A stretch of DNA of 64,000 nucleotides. It comes from Rebecca billardiae RCC1528. Its lineage: Eukaryota; Haptophyta. The stretch is taken from the NCBI GenBank assembly GCA_965240325.2, contig OZ251237.1:1054001-1118000 (forward strand). The letters run 5' to 3'. Both the position numbers and the translations under genes were made by a program. A model generated the notes under the pieces. The model was not told the DNA's origin and searched no databases. It saw only the letters and a program-made list of their open reading frames with translations. Every line of letters begins with the position of its first letter. Positions within the stretch are counted from its first letter, which is position 1. Shown here piece after piece: positions 43,372 through 53,578 of the stretch.

Positions 43372-45541
43372 ATGAGCAACTGCGCGTACGTGACGTTCCT
43401 CGAGGGTGACAGCGAGTACCTTCTCGGTGTGCTCGCTCTCGCTCGCTCGCTCAAGCTCAACCAGTGCAAGTTCAAGCTCATCGTGTGCTGCACGCCGACG
43501 GTGCCGCCGAGCGCGCGAGAGCGCCTCGCCGCCGAGCCAAACGGTGCGCAGCGACGTGCGACCCGCGACGCGCTGGCCATGTGCAACGTGCGACGCAATC
43601 GCGTCGTGCAACCTGTAAATCCGTACTTCTCAACGACCCCTTCGCCCCCGCACCGCGCACTGGCCCGCGTCACCTGTGCTGTCCGCACGTGCGCGCGCAG
43701 TCGAAGTGCGCGGCATCGAGTGGCTGGAGCTGCCCGCCCACCTCGCAACGGACACGGAGAAGCTCGCCAACCCGCAGGTGCGCGAGCGTCATGCAATGCA
43801 ATGTTCTACCTCGCACCCGGCGGTGGCCTCGCCCGGCGATGCTGCGACGCTCGGGCACGTCCGCGTCCACGCGCCCACGTACGCGCGCGCTCACTCGAGC
43901 GCCCCGTCCTCCGCTCCCGCGCCGCGCAGTTCGTGCGCAACTTCACCAAGCTCCGGCTGTGGCAGCTGACCGACCTCAACAAGTGCGTGTATCTCGACGC
44001 GGACGCGCTCGCGCTGTCCTGCCTCGACGACATGTTCCTCGCCCCCGCCTTCTCCGCGGTGCTCGACAACATGGCCGCCGACGCGGAGTTCTCTGAGACT
44101 AAGTTCCAGACGCCCGGCTGGGCCGTGCGCACTGCGCACGCCGAGCCCAAGCGGTCCTACTTCAACGCGGGCGTGTTCGTCTTTGAGCCGTCCGAAGCCG
44201 AGTTCAACTCGATGATGGAAGACCTCGCCACCTTCCCGCTCACCCGCTTCGCCGAGCAGGACTTCCTGAACGCGCGGCACGCGGGTCGTTGGAACCAGCT
44301 GCCCCTGTCGTTCAACTGGGGCAAGCCGTCGTTCTGGCTGTGCCCGCAGCTGTGCTGCTTCGACGCGCTCAAGGTTGTGCACTTCTCGGGGCGGCTCAAG
44401 CCGTGGATGCGCGCGCGCGACGGCACGTGGCGGGCGACGGACGTGGCGGCGGCCAGCCCGATCGAGAGGGCGGCGGTGTGCGGCAAGGACGCCACACCTC
44501 CGGACGAGAACCTCGCGCGCGCCGTCGACCGCTGGTGGGCAGCGTTCGACTCGGGGCACGGCGCGCTGGCGTCGGTGCGCGGCGCGACGGCGCAGCCAGC
44601 CGAGCCGTCGTCCGTCGTGCTCCGCGAGCTGCCCGCGCCCGCGCCCAGCCCCTCCGTCTCCAAGGCCGCCCCGCCCAAGCTGCTCTTTGTCGTGCACCGC
44701 GCGTACCCTCACGACGGCGGCTCCGAGTACTACGTGCACTGGCTCGCCTCCGAGGCCGCGAGCCGCGGCGTGCAGGTGACGGTGCTCGCGGGCACGCACA
44801 AGGGCAGCCAGGTGCGCGCGCAGCCGCGCGAGCAGCGGGGCCAGCGCTCGCGCGCGCGCGCGCTCGCGTGCTCACCGCGGCCCGCGCTCGCCCCGGCCCG
44901 CGCCTGCACGCTCGCGTGCCCATCCGCGCGCGCAGGGCGACGTCCGCGTCACCTCCGACCTGGGCATCCTCACGAGCGAGCGCTTCGACGCGATCGTCGT
45001 GCACGGCAGCGACTGCACCACCCAGGACCAGGTGCTCACCGAGCTGGGCGCCGGCCGCGTCGCCTCTCCGGTCGTGTACCTCATCATCAAGCCGTCTGAT
45101 TCGCCGACTTCGCTCGCGGGCCTGCGGCATGCGGCGCTGGTCGGCTGCTCCACCGCGGCGGACTGGGCGCATGCGCGCGCGCACGGCGTGGAGGCGTCGC
45201 GGCTCGCGCAGATCACGCACGGCGTCGACGCTCGGACAGCGAGCGGCGCGCCCGGCTTCCGCGCGCGCCACGCGATCCCTCCGAACGGCCGCCTCTTCGT
45301 GAGCGCGGGCGGCTTCGGCCCGCACAAGCGGATGCTCGAGCTCGCGCGCGCGTTTGGCGCGGCGCGTCGCGAGGGCGACGTGCTCATCCTCTTCGGCTAC
45401 CAGCAGCACCCGGTGCGTGCGCTCGCCGCGCGCCGCGCGTGCTCGCTCGAAGCGCGCGTGTCCCGCCGTGTAGCTTGTGCTCACGCCACGCCCTCCGACC
45501 CCGCGTCTGGACCACGCTCCCTGCGCGCGCCCGGTGCCCAC

Positions 45542-45572
<31 letters not shown>

Positions 45573-47231
45573 GCCGCCGCTGCGACGCCGCCGCCGCCGC
45601 GCGCGCAGGACGGCGAGGACTACCTCGACGCGTGCCGCACCGCGTCCGAGGGCGTGCGCGTGGTGCTGGGCGCGCCGCGGCAGGAGGTGCTGGACGCGCT
45701 GGCGGAGGCGGACCTGTACGTGATGCACTCCGAGTGGGAGGGCTTCGGGCTCGTGCTGATCGAGGCGATGCTCAACGGCTGCTGCTGGGCGGCGAACGCG
45801 CGCGCGGGCGCGGCGACCGACCTCGGCCGCTTCGGGTACGCGTACGCCGACGACGAGGAGCTGATCTCGATCATGCAGCGCGCGCGCCGGCTGCCACCGC
45901 AGCGGCGCAAGGCGCTGCAGCTCAGCGCGCTCACGCGGTACAGCGTGCGCACGCCGATCGACGAGCTGCATCGCGCGCTCGCGCGGCGCGCGGGCACGGG
46001 CGTCGCGCTCGGCTCGGCGCCGCCGCCGCCGATGCCGCCGTGCCACGACCCGCCGCTGCTGCCGCCCTCGGCCTCGGCGCGCCGGCGCGCGTGCTACGCG
46101 ACCCTGCTGCACGGCAGCGGCGACTACTACCTCGGCGTGCTCGCGCTCAAGCACTCGCTCGACCGCGCGGGCGCCAAGCTCCCGTTCGTCGTCGCCGTGA
46201 CCGAGGCCGTGCCCGAGTCGCACCGCGCCGTGCTGCGCGCCGCGGGCTGCGAGGTGCGCGCGGAGGCGCTGCCGCGGTTCGCCCGCTCGGCCAGGGGCGC
46301 GCTGCGCCGCGAGTTCGTCGCGTGCTTCGCCAAGCTCGCGCTGTGGGGCTGGACCGAGTACGACGCGGTCGTGTACGTCGACGGCGACATGGTGGTCACG
46401 CGCTCCCTCGACCACCTCGCAGACGTCGAGCTGCCCGAGCCCGACGTGCCGCTGCCGATCGCCGCGGCGCGCGACCTCGGCGACGCGACGCGCCGCACCG
46501 GGCTCTCGCGCACGCGCGCGGGCAAGGTGTACTTCAACGCGGGCCTGATGGTGCTCCGGCCGAGCGCGGCGGCGTGCGCGCACCTCGAGGCGGCGGCGCA
46601 CGACGTGCACACGCTCTCGCTCCCGTACGCGGAGCAGGACCTGCTCAACGACCACGTGGACACGGCGCTGCTCGAGCTGCCGCAGACGTACAACTGCCAC
46701 GTGGACAAGCTCGGCTCGCCCGAGTACGAGGCGGAGGTGGACGCGGCGTGCGGCGCGCTCGAGCTGCCCGCTGTCTTCCACTACTGCGGGCCCAAGCCGT
46801 GGCGCACGCTGCCGCCCGTCGCCACCGCGCCCGACGCGCAGCACGCGGACGCGGGCGGCGTGCTGCACCGGACGCGCTCCGCCGCCGCGCTCGACGAGTG
46901 GTGGAAGCATGGCGCGTTCCACGTGAAGAAGTCGCGCCGCGCCGGCGGCGGCGCCGGGGCGCATGCGGACGGCGGCGCGCTCACCGACACGTCCGCCGGG
47001 GGCGACGAGATCCCGCACGTGGAGAGCCTGGCCTTGCTCGCGTCCACCGAGACCGCTCTGGACGCGGGGCCCGTCTCCGCGCAGTCCTCTTCGAGCAGCC
47101 TGGAGGCGGAGCAGCAGCTCGTCGAGGCGATGGTGGTCAAGCCGGACAAGGCGCGCGCCGCCCAGGCGAGCAGCACGACGACGGACTTGACCCTGGCCGC
47201 TGCTGAGGCGCGCGCTCGTCGCTCCGCATGA
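43372..47231 (+). CDS. Triple-domain glycosyltransferase (GT8 - GT4 - GT8)
   Basis: Five exons join in frame: 43372-43543, 43701-43777, 43930-44811, 44936-45412 and 45609-47231 (TGA), giving 1076 residues. Residues 1-270 are a glycogenin-like GT8 domain: AYVTFLEGDSEYLLGVLALA, metal-binding DAD (106-108), YFNAGVFVFEPS and VVHFSGRLKPW. From about 334 a GT-B domain begins with LLFVVHRAYPHDGGSEYYVH and holds GGFGPHKRMLELARAF and the EX7E motif in EWEGFGLVLIEAM (about 578). A second GT8 domain starts near 696 (CYATLLHGSGDYYLGVLALK) with DGD (about 794-796), YFNAGLMVL, AEQDLLNDH and FHYCGPKPW. The Ser-rich tail has no domain. Joining reactions on one glycan is inferred. An in-frame ATG lies at 43222. 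Confidence 0.87.
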
Positions 47232-47502
47232 GAACTACGCTAAGAACGCGCGCGGCATCATTGACAACTGCGCGCGCCGGCCGCGCGGCGAAATGCGCTG
47301 ACGAGCGCTATCGGACTCGGTACAGCATCACACGTCTGTCCGCTCGCCCGCGCGCGCGCCCATCAGCAGCCGTCGTCGTCATCAGTCATCATCTGACGTG
47401 CACTCATTGTAGGCAGTGATAAGCTAGTAGTTGCTGTCGCCGTGCTTTCCAACCAGCATCGTTCGATCTCTCGATCGATCTGCTGCTGCATGCACGCGAC
47501 TG

Positions 47503-49748
47503 TCATTCGGTCAAACCCTCCTCGTCGTCTGAGTCGAAATCGACGACGTGGCGGGGCACAGCAGCGTCGGCGCCGCCTGCCGCGCCCCCGCGATGCGACC
47601 GGTGCTGCCCCTCCAGCTCCTCGATCCGCGCCTGCGCCTCGGCGAGCTCGAGCCGGAGCGTGATCAGGTCCTTCACGTCGTCCTCCAGCGACGCGTTGTG
47701 GTGCTTGAGCCGCACGAGCTCGGAGCGCGCCTCCTGGTACTTCACCTCGAGCCACGTCATCTCCTCCGCGACCTTGCGGCTGCCGCCGCGCACCTTCTCG
47801 AGCTCCTGCGCCACCGTGCGCGCCTCGTGCCGCGCCTGCCCGGGCGCGGCGCGCGCGGCGCGCGCGCAGCGTGACGTGCCGCGCTCAGCGCAGCGGCGCG
47901 CGGCGTGCTCCCACGCCGCGAGTGCGCGCGCGCACCGCTCGCGCGGGTCGGGAGGGGGCGAGGGGCGAAGGGAGCGCGCGTGTGCGCCGCGCGTGCGTGC
48001 GCGCACACCTGCTCGCCCTCAAACTCGACGGTCGCCAGCGCCATCTTGGCCTCGACGAGCGCGAGCTGCAGCTCGGTGCGTGCCATATCCTCCTCCTCCT
48101 CCTCCTCCTCCTCCCCAGCCGCCGCGCCCCGCGCCGCCCGCCCCTCGTGCTGCGCGAGAGCGCGCGTGAGCTGGGCGCTGGTGTGCTGCGCGCTCTCCAG
48201 CTCACGGCTGCGCTCCTGCAGCGCGGAGTGCACCTCGAGCAGCTCGGCGCGAAGCTCGGCGGTGAGTCTGCGCTGCTCGTCCAGCTCCGCCACGAGCTCC
48301 GCGTCGCGCGCCCCAGGCGGCGACTCCGTCACCACCGCCGCGTCCGCGTGCGCGCCCCGCTGGTGCAGAGCAGCCTGCAGTGAGCGCGCGGCCTGCTGCG
48401 CGGCCACCGCCTCCGCCACCGCGCGCTCGCGCTCCTCGCGCGCCGCTGCGAGCTCGGCTCGCAGCTCGGCGAGCTCCTCGGACGAGCGGTGTTCGGCTTG
48501 CGCGTGCTCGGCGCCCGGCGGCGTACCATCGAAGCCGCCCTGCGCCCACGGGTCGACGTGCTTCAGCTGCCGCGGCGCCGCTGCTCCGCTGCCGGGCGGC
48601 GCGCCGGGCGCGCTGCCGTCGCGCGCGCCGTCCTGCGCGCCCGGCCCGCCAAGGTGCGGCTGCGCGTACGCAGCCGCAGACGCCGCACCTGCGGGCGCTC
48701 TCCCCTCGTCCTGCAGCCCCGGCCGCTCCTCCCCGCCCGCGTGCCCCGCGCCCAGCCGCCCGTCCGAGCCGTCGGCAGGCTGGGCGTGCGCAGACCCGCC
48801 GCCCGCAGGCGCCGGGCTGGCACGGGAGGGGAGCGAGGATGACGGCGTGTGCACCGCCGCGCCGCCCGCGCCGCCGGGCGTGAGTGGCGGCTGGTCGGCG
48901 GGGCCGAGGCGCTCGGCGGCGTGGATCGCCGCCGCCTCCGACCCCTCCGACCCGCGCCCCGCCGCACGCGCGCCAGCCGGCTGCGCCTCCGAGCCGTTGA
49001 CGCGCCGCTCGGACCGCTTGCTGTGCAGGCCCTCGCGGATCACACCGAGCTTGCCCATCCGCGCGCGCGCGAGCGCGGCCGCGCGCTGGTGGGGCGACTG
49101 GCGCGTGCCGTCGTCGAAGCCCTCGAGGTTCTGCTCCTCGTTCGACCCGGCGGACGGCCCCGTGTGCGGAGAGAAGCCGGTCAGGTTCGACGAGATCGAG
49201 CGTGCGTCCGAGGGCGAGGGCGAGCCTGCGCCGAGGTCGCGCAGCCAGCGGCAGCCGATCTCGGTGCGCAGCGTGGCGTAGAAGACGGGCTTGGCCTTCC
49301 AGCTCAGCCTGAGCAGCACGGGCTCGCGTGCCTCCGCCTCGCTCGTCCGCACGTACTCGGCGAGGTCGATGTCCGTGCCCGCCACCTCTGTGAGCTTCTT
49401 CTTGTGCGTGCCAAACTCTCCCGGCATCACCGCGCACAGCGAGATGCGGTACACCTTGTCGCTCCAGCGCTTGTCGGGCTTCTTGCTCGCGTACATCGTG
49501 CACACCACCGACATCCGCTCGTTCCACACGGCCTTGCCGTCCACCACCTCGCCCTCCGACGTCGACATGACCTTTGGACCGCGCATGCACGTCACGAGCA
49601 TGCCGGTCGCGCCGCGCATGTCCGGGATGTTGTCCACGGTCTGCACGACGAGGTCGAAGTGGAACTTGGACCACTCGCGCCCGTAGTGCTTCCCCGCGTG
49701 CGCCGCGCGGTGCCTGAGCGAGCTCGCCCGCTCCTTCACCTTGTCCAT
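47503..49748 (-). CDS. NT-C2 domain and coiled-coil protein
   Basis: Two exons, 49748-48009 and 47835-47503, join in phase 0 for 690 residues. Residues about 25-175 form an NT-C2 domain (EEIG1/EHBP1 type): WSKFHFDLVVQTVDNIPDMR, VVDGKAVWNERMSVVCTMYA, KVYRISLCAVMPGEFGTHKK, TDIDLAEYVRT and PVLLRLSWKAK. A Pro/Ala/Gly-rich disordered middle follows, then long coiled coils (ELAELRAELAAAREERERAV onward) that continue across the intron and end HVVDFDSDDEEGLTE. NT-C2 proteins bind membranes and small GTPase or actin machinery in animals; here only the architecture is known. A poly-Glu run interrupts the coil. It is divergent from the 49945 gene with 196 bp between starts. Confidence 0.82.
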
Positions 49749-49944
49749 CGCCCCGGGCCGCCAGTGGGAGCCCGCAGCGCTCGCAGTCCCAGTGACCCAG
49801 TCGCCGCTGCGGCGCTGCCGCTTACAGTACCTCGGCGGCGGACGGTGTGTTAGAACTCCGCAACGATGGCGGCCGGCGGACGCCTGGTTGTGGCATGACC
49901 TGGCTGGATCGCTGCTGGCTGGTTGTGGGGACCCCTGGTTTGAC

Positions 49945-51213
49945 ATGTCGGGCCTCGGACGCTCGTTCGAGACGCTGAGCTTCGTCTCAGGCGTGCTGAG
50001 CACGTGGCTCACCAACCGGCAGCTGCGCCAAGCCGCCGAGCAGCACGAGTCGGGCCTGCGCTACTCGGCGGAGCTGCACCTGCAGCAGCTCAGCAGCAGC
50101 TTGCAGGCGCACTACCAGGCGGTCGCCTCGTCGTTCGTCGAGGCGGCGCAGGAGGCGGATCGGGACGTGTGGGAGCAGCGCAACTCGCAGTTCAACACCA
50201 AGCTGCTCGCCTCCACCCTCATGTTTGGTGTGGCGATGGAGCTCACGATCGAGGGGCAGGTCCCTGACAACGCGAACGACACGTGCCTCGTGCTGCTCGC
50301 CACGTGCCAGGCGTGCGCGATCGCCGCGCTCGGTAACTCGATCCTGCTAGCGTTCATCCTCACTCGGCGCATGGCGCACTTCATGGTCGAGCGCGCCGAG
50401 CGCAACGCGCGCACCCGCCGCCGGCTGCTGCGGCACGCGCAGCACCTCACCCGCCGCATCGGCGAGTGGGCGACCAGCTCCGAGGCCAACTCCACGCAGC
50501 TCCTCGCAGCTGCGGACGGCACGCCGACTTCGGGGCCAAAGGCCTCTCCTCCGAGCGACGCGACCGTCGAGATGGTCGCTCGGCTTGTGCAGTGCATCAA
50601 TCGCTTCCAGGACGAGCTCTCACAGCCCATCCTGAGCTCGGCCTGCGCAGGCGTGGGCGCCGACGAGGACGAGCTCGAGCCCGAGCCAGAGGGCGTGCAG
50701 ACGTTCACGGCGTTCTGGGACACGCACTGCGACCACATCGCGCGCTGGTGCACGCAGGGCTTCTACGCGGGCGGGCTCGCCGTGTGGAGCGCGGTGACCC
50801 TCTACTTCGCGCTCGTCCTCGACGACGCACACCACAACTGGCTGGCGGCCGCGAGCTTCCTGCTCATCTCGAGCGCAGGCGGCGCGTACGCCGTGTGTGT
50901 GCTCGTGCGCGAAGAGCTCATCGACCGCACGGAGTACTGGCACCCCTTGCAGGCACGCGCGAGCCGCCATCGCCGGGCCAGCGTGGGCGGCGCAAGCAGG
51001 CGGCGTGGGGTCCATGCAAAGCGAGCCGCAGACCAACCCCAACGGCGGAGCCAGGGTGCCACTCAGCATTGGCACAAGCTCGACGAGACGGCCGCGCCCG
51101 CAGCGACGAGACGACGGCCATCGGCTGATGACTATGGTGACGACTACGACTCTGCTGACGATGACGATGAAGACGGCGGTGACTACGACGATGCAGCTGA
51201 CGGCGACGCCTGA
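49945..51213 (+). CDS. Four-TM protein, possibly Orai-like calcium channel
   Basis: Single exon, 422 residues, ATG 49945 to TGA 51211-51213. A helical, Gln/Glu-rich N-terminus precedes four hydrophobic helices: KLLASTLMFGVAMELTIEG, LATCQACAIAALGNSILLAF, YAGGLAVWSAVTLYFALVL and LAAASFLLISSAGGAYAVCV. The order, the Glu in helix 1 (AMEL) and a basic stretch after helix 2 resemble Orai, where a Glu in helix 1 lines the calcium pore. The similarity is weak, so this is inference. Between helices 2 and 3 is a long loop with an acidic EDELEPEPEG. The C-terminus is acidic (Asp/Tyr-rich). Frame is open upstream to 49741, but it has no ATG that precedes a conserved region. Confidence 0.6.
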   Translation: MSGLGRSFETLSFVSGVLSTWLTNRQLRQAAEQHESGLRYSAELHLQQLSSSLQAHYQAVASSFVEAAQEADRDVWEQRNSQFNTKLLASTLMFGVAMELTIEGQVPDNANDTCLVLLATCQACAIAALGNSILLAFILTRRMAHFMVERAERNARTRRRLLRHAQHLTRRIGEWATSSEANSTQLLAAADGTPTSGPKASPPSDATVEMVARLVQCINRFQDELSQPILSSACAGVGADEDELEPEPEGVQTFTAFWDTHCDHIARWCTQGFYAGGLAVWSAVTLYFALVLDDAHHNWLAAASFLLISSAGGAYAVCVLVREELIDRTEYWHPLQARASRHRRASVGGASRRRGVHAKRAADQPQRRSQGATQHWHKLDETAAPAATRRRPSADDYGDDYDSADDDDEDGGDYDDAADGDA

Positions 51214-51676
51214 TGTGAGTCAACAGACTCAACTGAGTAACTGATGGCGGCTGACAGTGTCTGGCGATCGGTAATCATGTAGTAGTGTGTGATATCGTCA
51301 TCATCACATTATAAAATTCTTATATTATGATGTGCGACTGCTCTGCCTGCTGCCCTGCTGCTGCCCAAAACCGCCGCCTGGCCATGGCAGTGATCCTCTC
51401 TATCATCTCCATAGTCGTCTTCTAACTTCTTCGTGTTCCGCTTGGACCTAAGCCTGAGGCCGCTGCTGTTGCTGGTGATACCAGCCAGCACATTGCCAGG
51501 GTGTGGCCGTGCCGCAAAGTTGAAGCCCCCCTCGTCAGTTCGATTATTATTGGGCGAAGGGCGGGCCACCCACCTCAGGAAGAGAGCAGGGTCCAACTTG
51601 CCCAGTGCCTTGTGGACAATGTGCAGTACAGCCACTGCTACCCTCCTTTCAGATGCAACAGAGCTGCCATACACCC
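51214..51676. other. Spacer with a second minus frame next to the secreted ORF
   Basis: AT-rich start. A minus-strand frame at 51309-51680 (RVYGSSVASERRVAVAVLHI, VHKALGKLDPALFLRWVARP) lies directly downstream of the ORF at 51677-52234 in another frame and has coding-like composition. It could be a missed exon or the other half of a frameshifted gene. Confidence 0.35.
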
Positions 51677-52234
51677 TCAAGATGAGTCACCAAAGAGGAA
51701 CCACCATAGCCAATCACGCTCTGCTTCAACGTGCAAGCCTGCCCTGCTGCCACTGCTCAGTGCTGCCACGTACGCTTCCAGTAAGCATACTAGGTCAGCA
51801 CGGTACCCTCTGCCTTGTCGAGTATGGATGGCTGGCAGACATGCCTTCATCTCTGCGAGCGTGAGAGCCAGGTGCTTTTCCATATTTTCGAACCAGTAGC
51901 AGGTGTCTCCGTTCACCACGTTGGGGCCTCCTTCTCCTAGCCTTTGCACTGTCAGCGCGAGGAAGTCGTGGTCACCTATCCCCGTATCAGCATCACGCTC
52001 CACAGTAGCGTTCGCGGCAACGCCATCGACTGTGGCCGCCAGCGATGGGCCGACGTAATGCTTGACTCGCCACAGCTCTTGCTCACTGAGCCCCGTCAGA
52101 GGGTACTCTGGCACGCCCTGGGCCCAGCGCGCCGAACACGCCGGCCAGAGGCTGTCCGCGCGATGCACCCCATGAGCTGCGAGCAGCAAGCCGAGCACCA
52201 GATGCACTGTGGTGCGTGGGATCAAGATCGCCAT
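51677..52234 (-). CDS. Predicted secreted or single-pass protein, unknown function
   Basis: ATG 52232-52234 opens 185 residues. MAILIPRTTVHLVLGLLLAA then HGVHRADS is a good signal peptide. The mature part contains GLSEQELWRVKHYVGPSLAA, ERDADTGIGDHDFLALTVQR, VVNGDTCYWFENMEKHLALT and LAEMKACLPAIHTRQGRG, and ends DWLWWFLFGDSS. Two of the few cysteines are conserved-looking (CYWF and KACLP). No family is recognised. The frame has an earlier ATG at 52288, but that Met precedes a non-signal stretch. Continuation of the gene in another frame past 51677 is possible. Confidence 0.5.
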   Translation of the reverse strand: MAILIPRTTVHLVLGLLLAAHGVHRADSLWPACSARWAQGVPEYPLTGLSEQELWRVKHYVGPSLAATVDGVAANATVERDADTGIGDHDFLALTVQRLGEGGPNVVNGDTCYWFENMEKHLALTLAEMKACLPAIHTRQGRGYRADLVCLLEAYVAALSSGSRAGLHVEAERDWLWWFLFGDSS

Positions 52235-52310
52235 CGACGGAGACGTGCACACTTGGTAAGGCGTGATTGACGCCATCCAACACTGCACAAAGACACCGCC
52301 ACAAAACAGA

Positions 52311-52350
52311 CGTAAGAATCAGAGACGCAGCAGACACAGCTCAGTGCGGG
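52311..52350 (-). repeat. Interspersed element, copy 6 (reverse orientation)
   Basis: Reverse complement reads CTGAGCTGTGTCTGCTGCGT then CTCTGATTCTTACG, a diverged form of the plus-strand copies. Confidence 0.75.
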
Positions 52351-52662
52351 AACGTTCGAACAGCATGGCGCCGCCGCCCGGCGCACGCGCGAGGACACGC
52401 AGGAGGACCTGGGCGCGTGATATGCCGCGATCTCGCGCGCGACGCGGTGCGCGTGAGGAACATCGTCACATCAGCAGCAGTCATCGATCACATCGGTCGG
52501 TCGCTCAGCGCTACCCACAGCGCAGGGGCGGCAGCTTGAGCTGTGCCACGCGCTGCGGCGTCACGACGGTAGCATCACGCCGCTGCTGTTGTGCCCAAAC
52601 GTGGCGGTGATGAGTGCACCGTGCACGCTGCCATCCATCCATCCGCGGTGTGCACGTTAAAC

Positions 52663-52699
52663 CGTAAGAATGAGAGACGCAGACACAGCTCAGTGCGGG
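52663..52699 (-). repeat. Interspersed element, copy 7 (reverse orientation)
   Basis: Reverse complement reads CTGAGCTGTGTCTGCGTCTC then TCATTCTTACG. It is closer to the consensus than copy 6 because it lacks the extra three bases. Confidence 0.8.
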
Positions 52700-52990
52700 A
52701 ACGTTCGAACAGCATGGCGCCGCCGCCCGGCGCACGCGCGAGGACACGCAGGAGGACCTGGGCGCGTGATATGCCGCGATCTCGCGCGCGACGCGGTGCG
52801 CGTGAGGAACATCGTCACATCAGCAGCAGTCATCGATCACATCGGTCGGTCGCTCAGCGCTACCCACAGCGCAGGGGCGGCAGCTTGAGCTGTGCCACGC
52901 GCTGCGGCGTCACGACGGTAGCATCACGCCGCTGCTGTTGTGCCCAAACGTGGCGGTGATGAGTGCACCGTGCACGCTGCCATCCATCCA

Positions 52991-53578
52991 CGCGGTGGAT
53001 ACTCGATATATCCGGCCGAGTCCGAGACCAAGTCCGATGCCGGTCGGATGCGGGGCCTCAATCCTCTACTCATTCTATGCTTTAACGACACAGGTAGGAC
53101 GGCGCAGGTCTCACCTGATTCGTCGTCGGCAGTGCCCGATCGTCGACACGAAGTCGGCGCTAGTGGCAGAGCATAGCATGAACCGCGATCGAATGGCTTG
53201 AGCGCGGCTGACTTGAGCTGCTGGAGCGCGATCCACCTGCGCCGTGCGCGGCTCGCATGCGGACCTGCTGTGCGGTGTGCCCGCCCGGAGCCGAGGGCGA
53301 CTGGGTGCAGACTGTCCGGATGTCAGACGGCCGTCTCAGCCGCTGGGCCCTGGCGGGTGATCCGGCGGAGTGATGTAGTCGTCCCCGTGTGCCCTGCGCG
53401 GCCGCGTGGGCACACATACTTATTATATTATAATAATGTGCCCACTAATAATAATTATTATGTCAATCATATTCAACTGAACACGTCACTGCGCCGCGGG
53501 GCAATTCCGCGCGGGGACCGCCCGCCATGTAAATCATCATCACCGCCCCCGAGTCACGGGCGTGCTATAAGTGACAGC
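52991..53578. other. Spacer, no gene seen
   Basis: Contains CCGAGTCCGAGACCAAGTCCG near 53017 and an AT-rich TTATTATATTATAATAATG stretch near 53420. No supported ORF. Confidence 0.5.

Larger units (their letters stand above)
52311..52990. repeat. Tandem duplication of about 350 bp containing the interspersed element
   Basis: Copy 1 is 52311-52640 and copy 2 52663-52990, in direct orientation, offset by 349-352 bp, nearly identical. Each copy starts with a reverse-oriented form of the 43-bp element (CGTAAGAAT...GAGACGCAG...CACAGCTCAG) and contains GAACGTTCGAACAGCATGGC and an ORF of 81 Arg-rich residues that is probably not real. Copy 1 has an extra CAG in the element. Confidence 0.9.

Noticed and set aside
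47228-47419. Short plus ORF after the glycosyltransferase
   Set aside because: Composition matches spacer, no start context, no domain.
52267-52959. Duplicate 81-residue Arg/His-rich ORFs (MAPPPGARARTRRR)
   Set aside because: They exist twice only because the DNA is duplicated; no domain, no conserved codon bias, and the interspersed element overlaps their upstream part.
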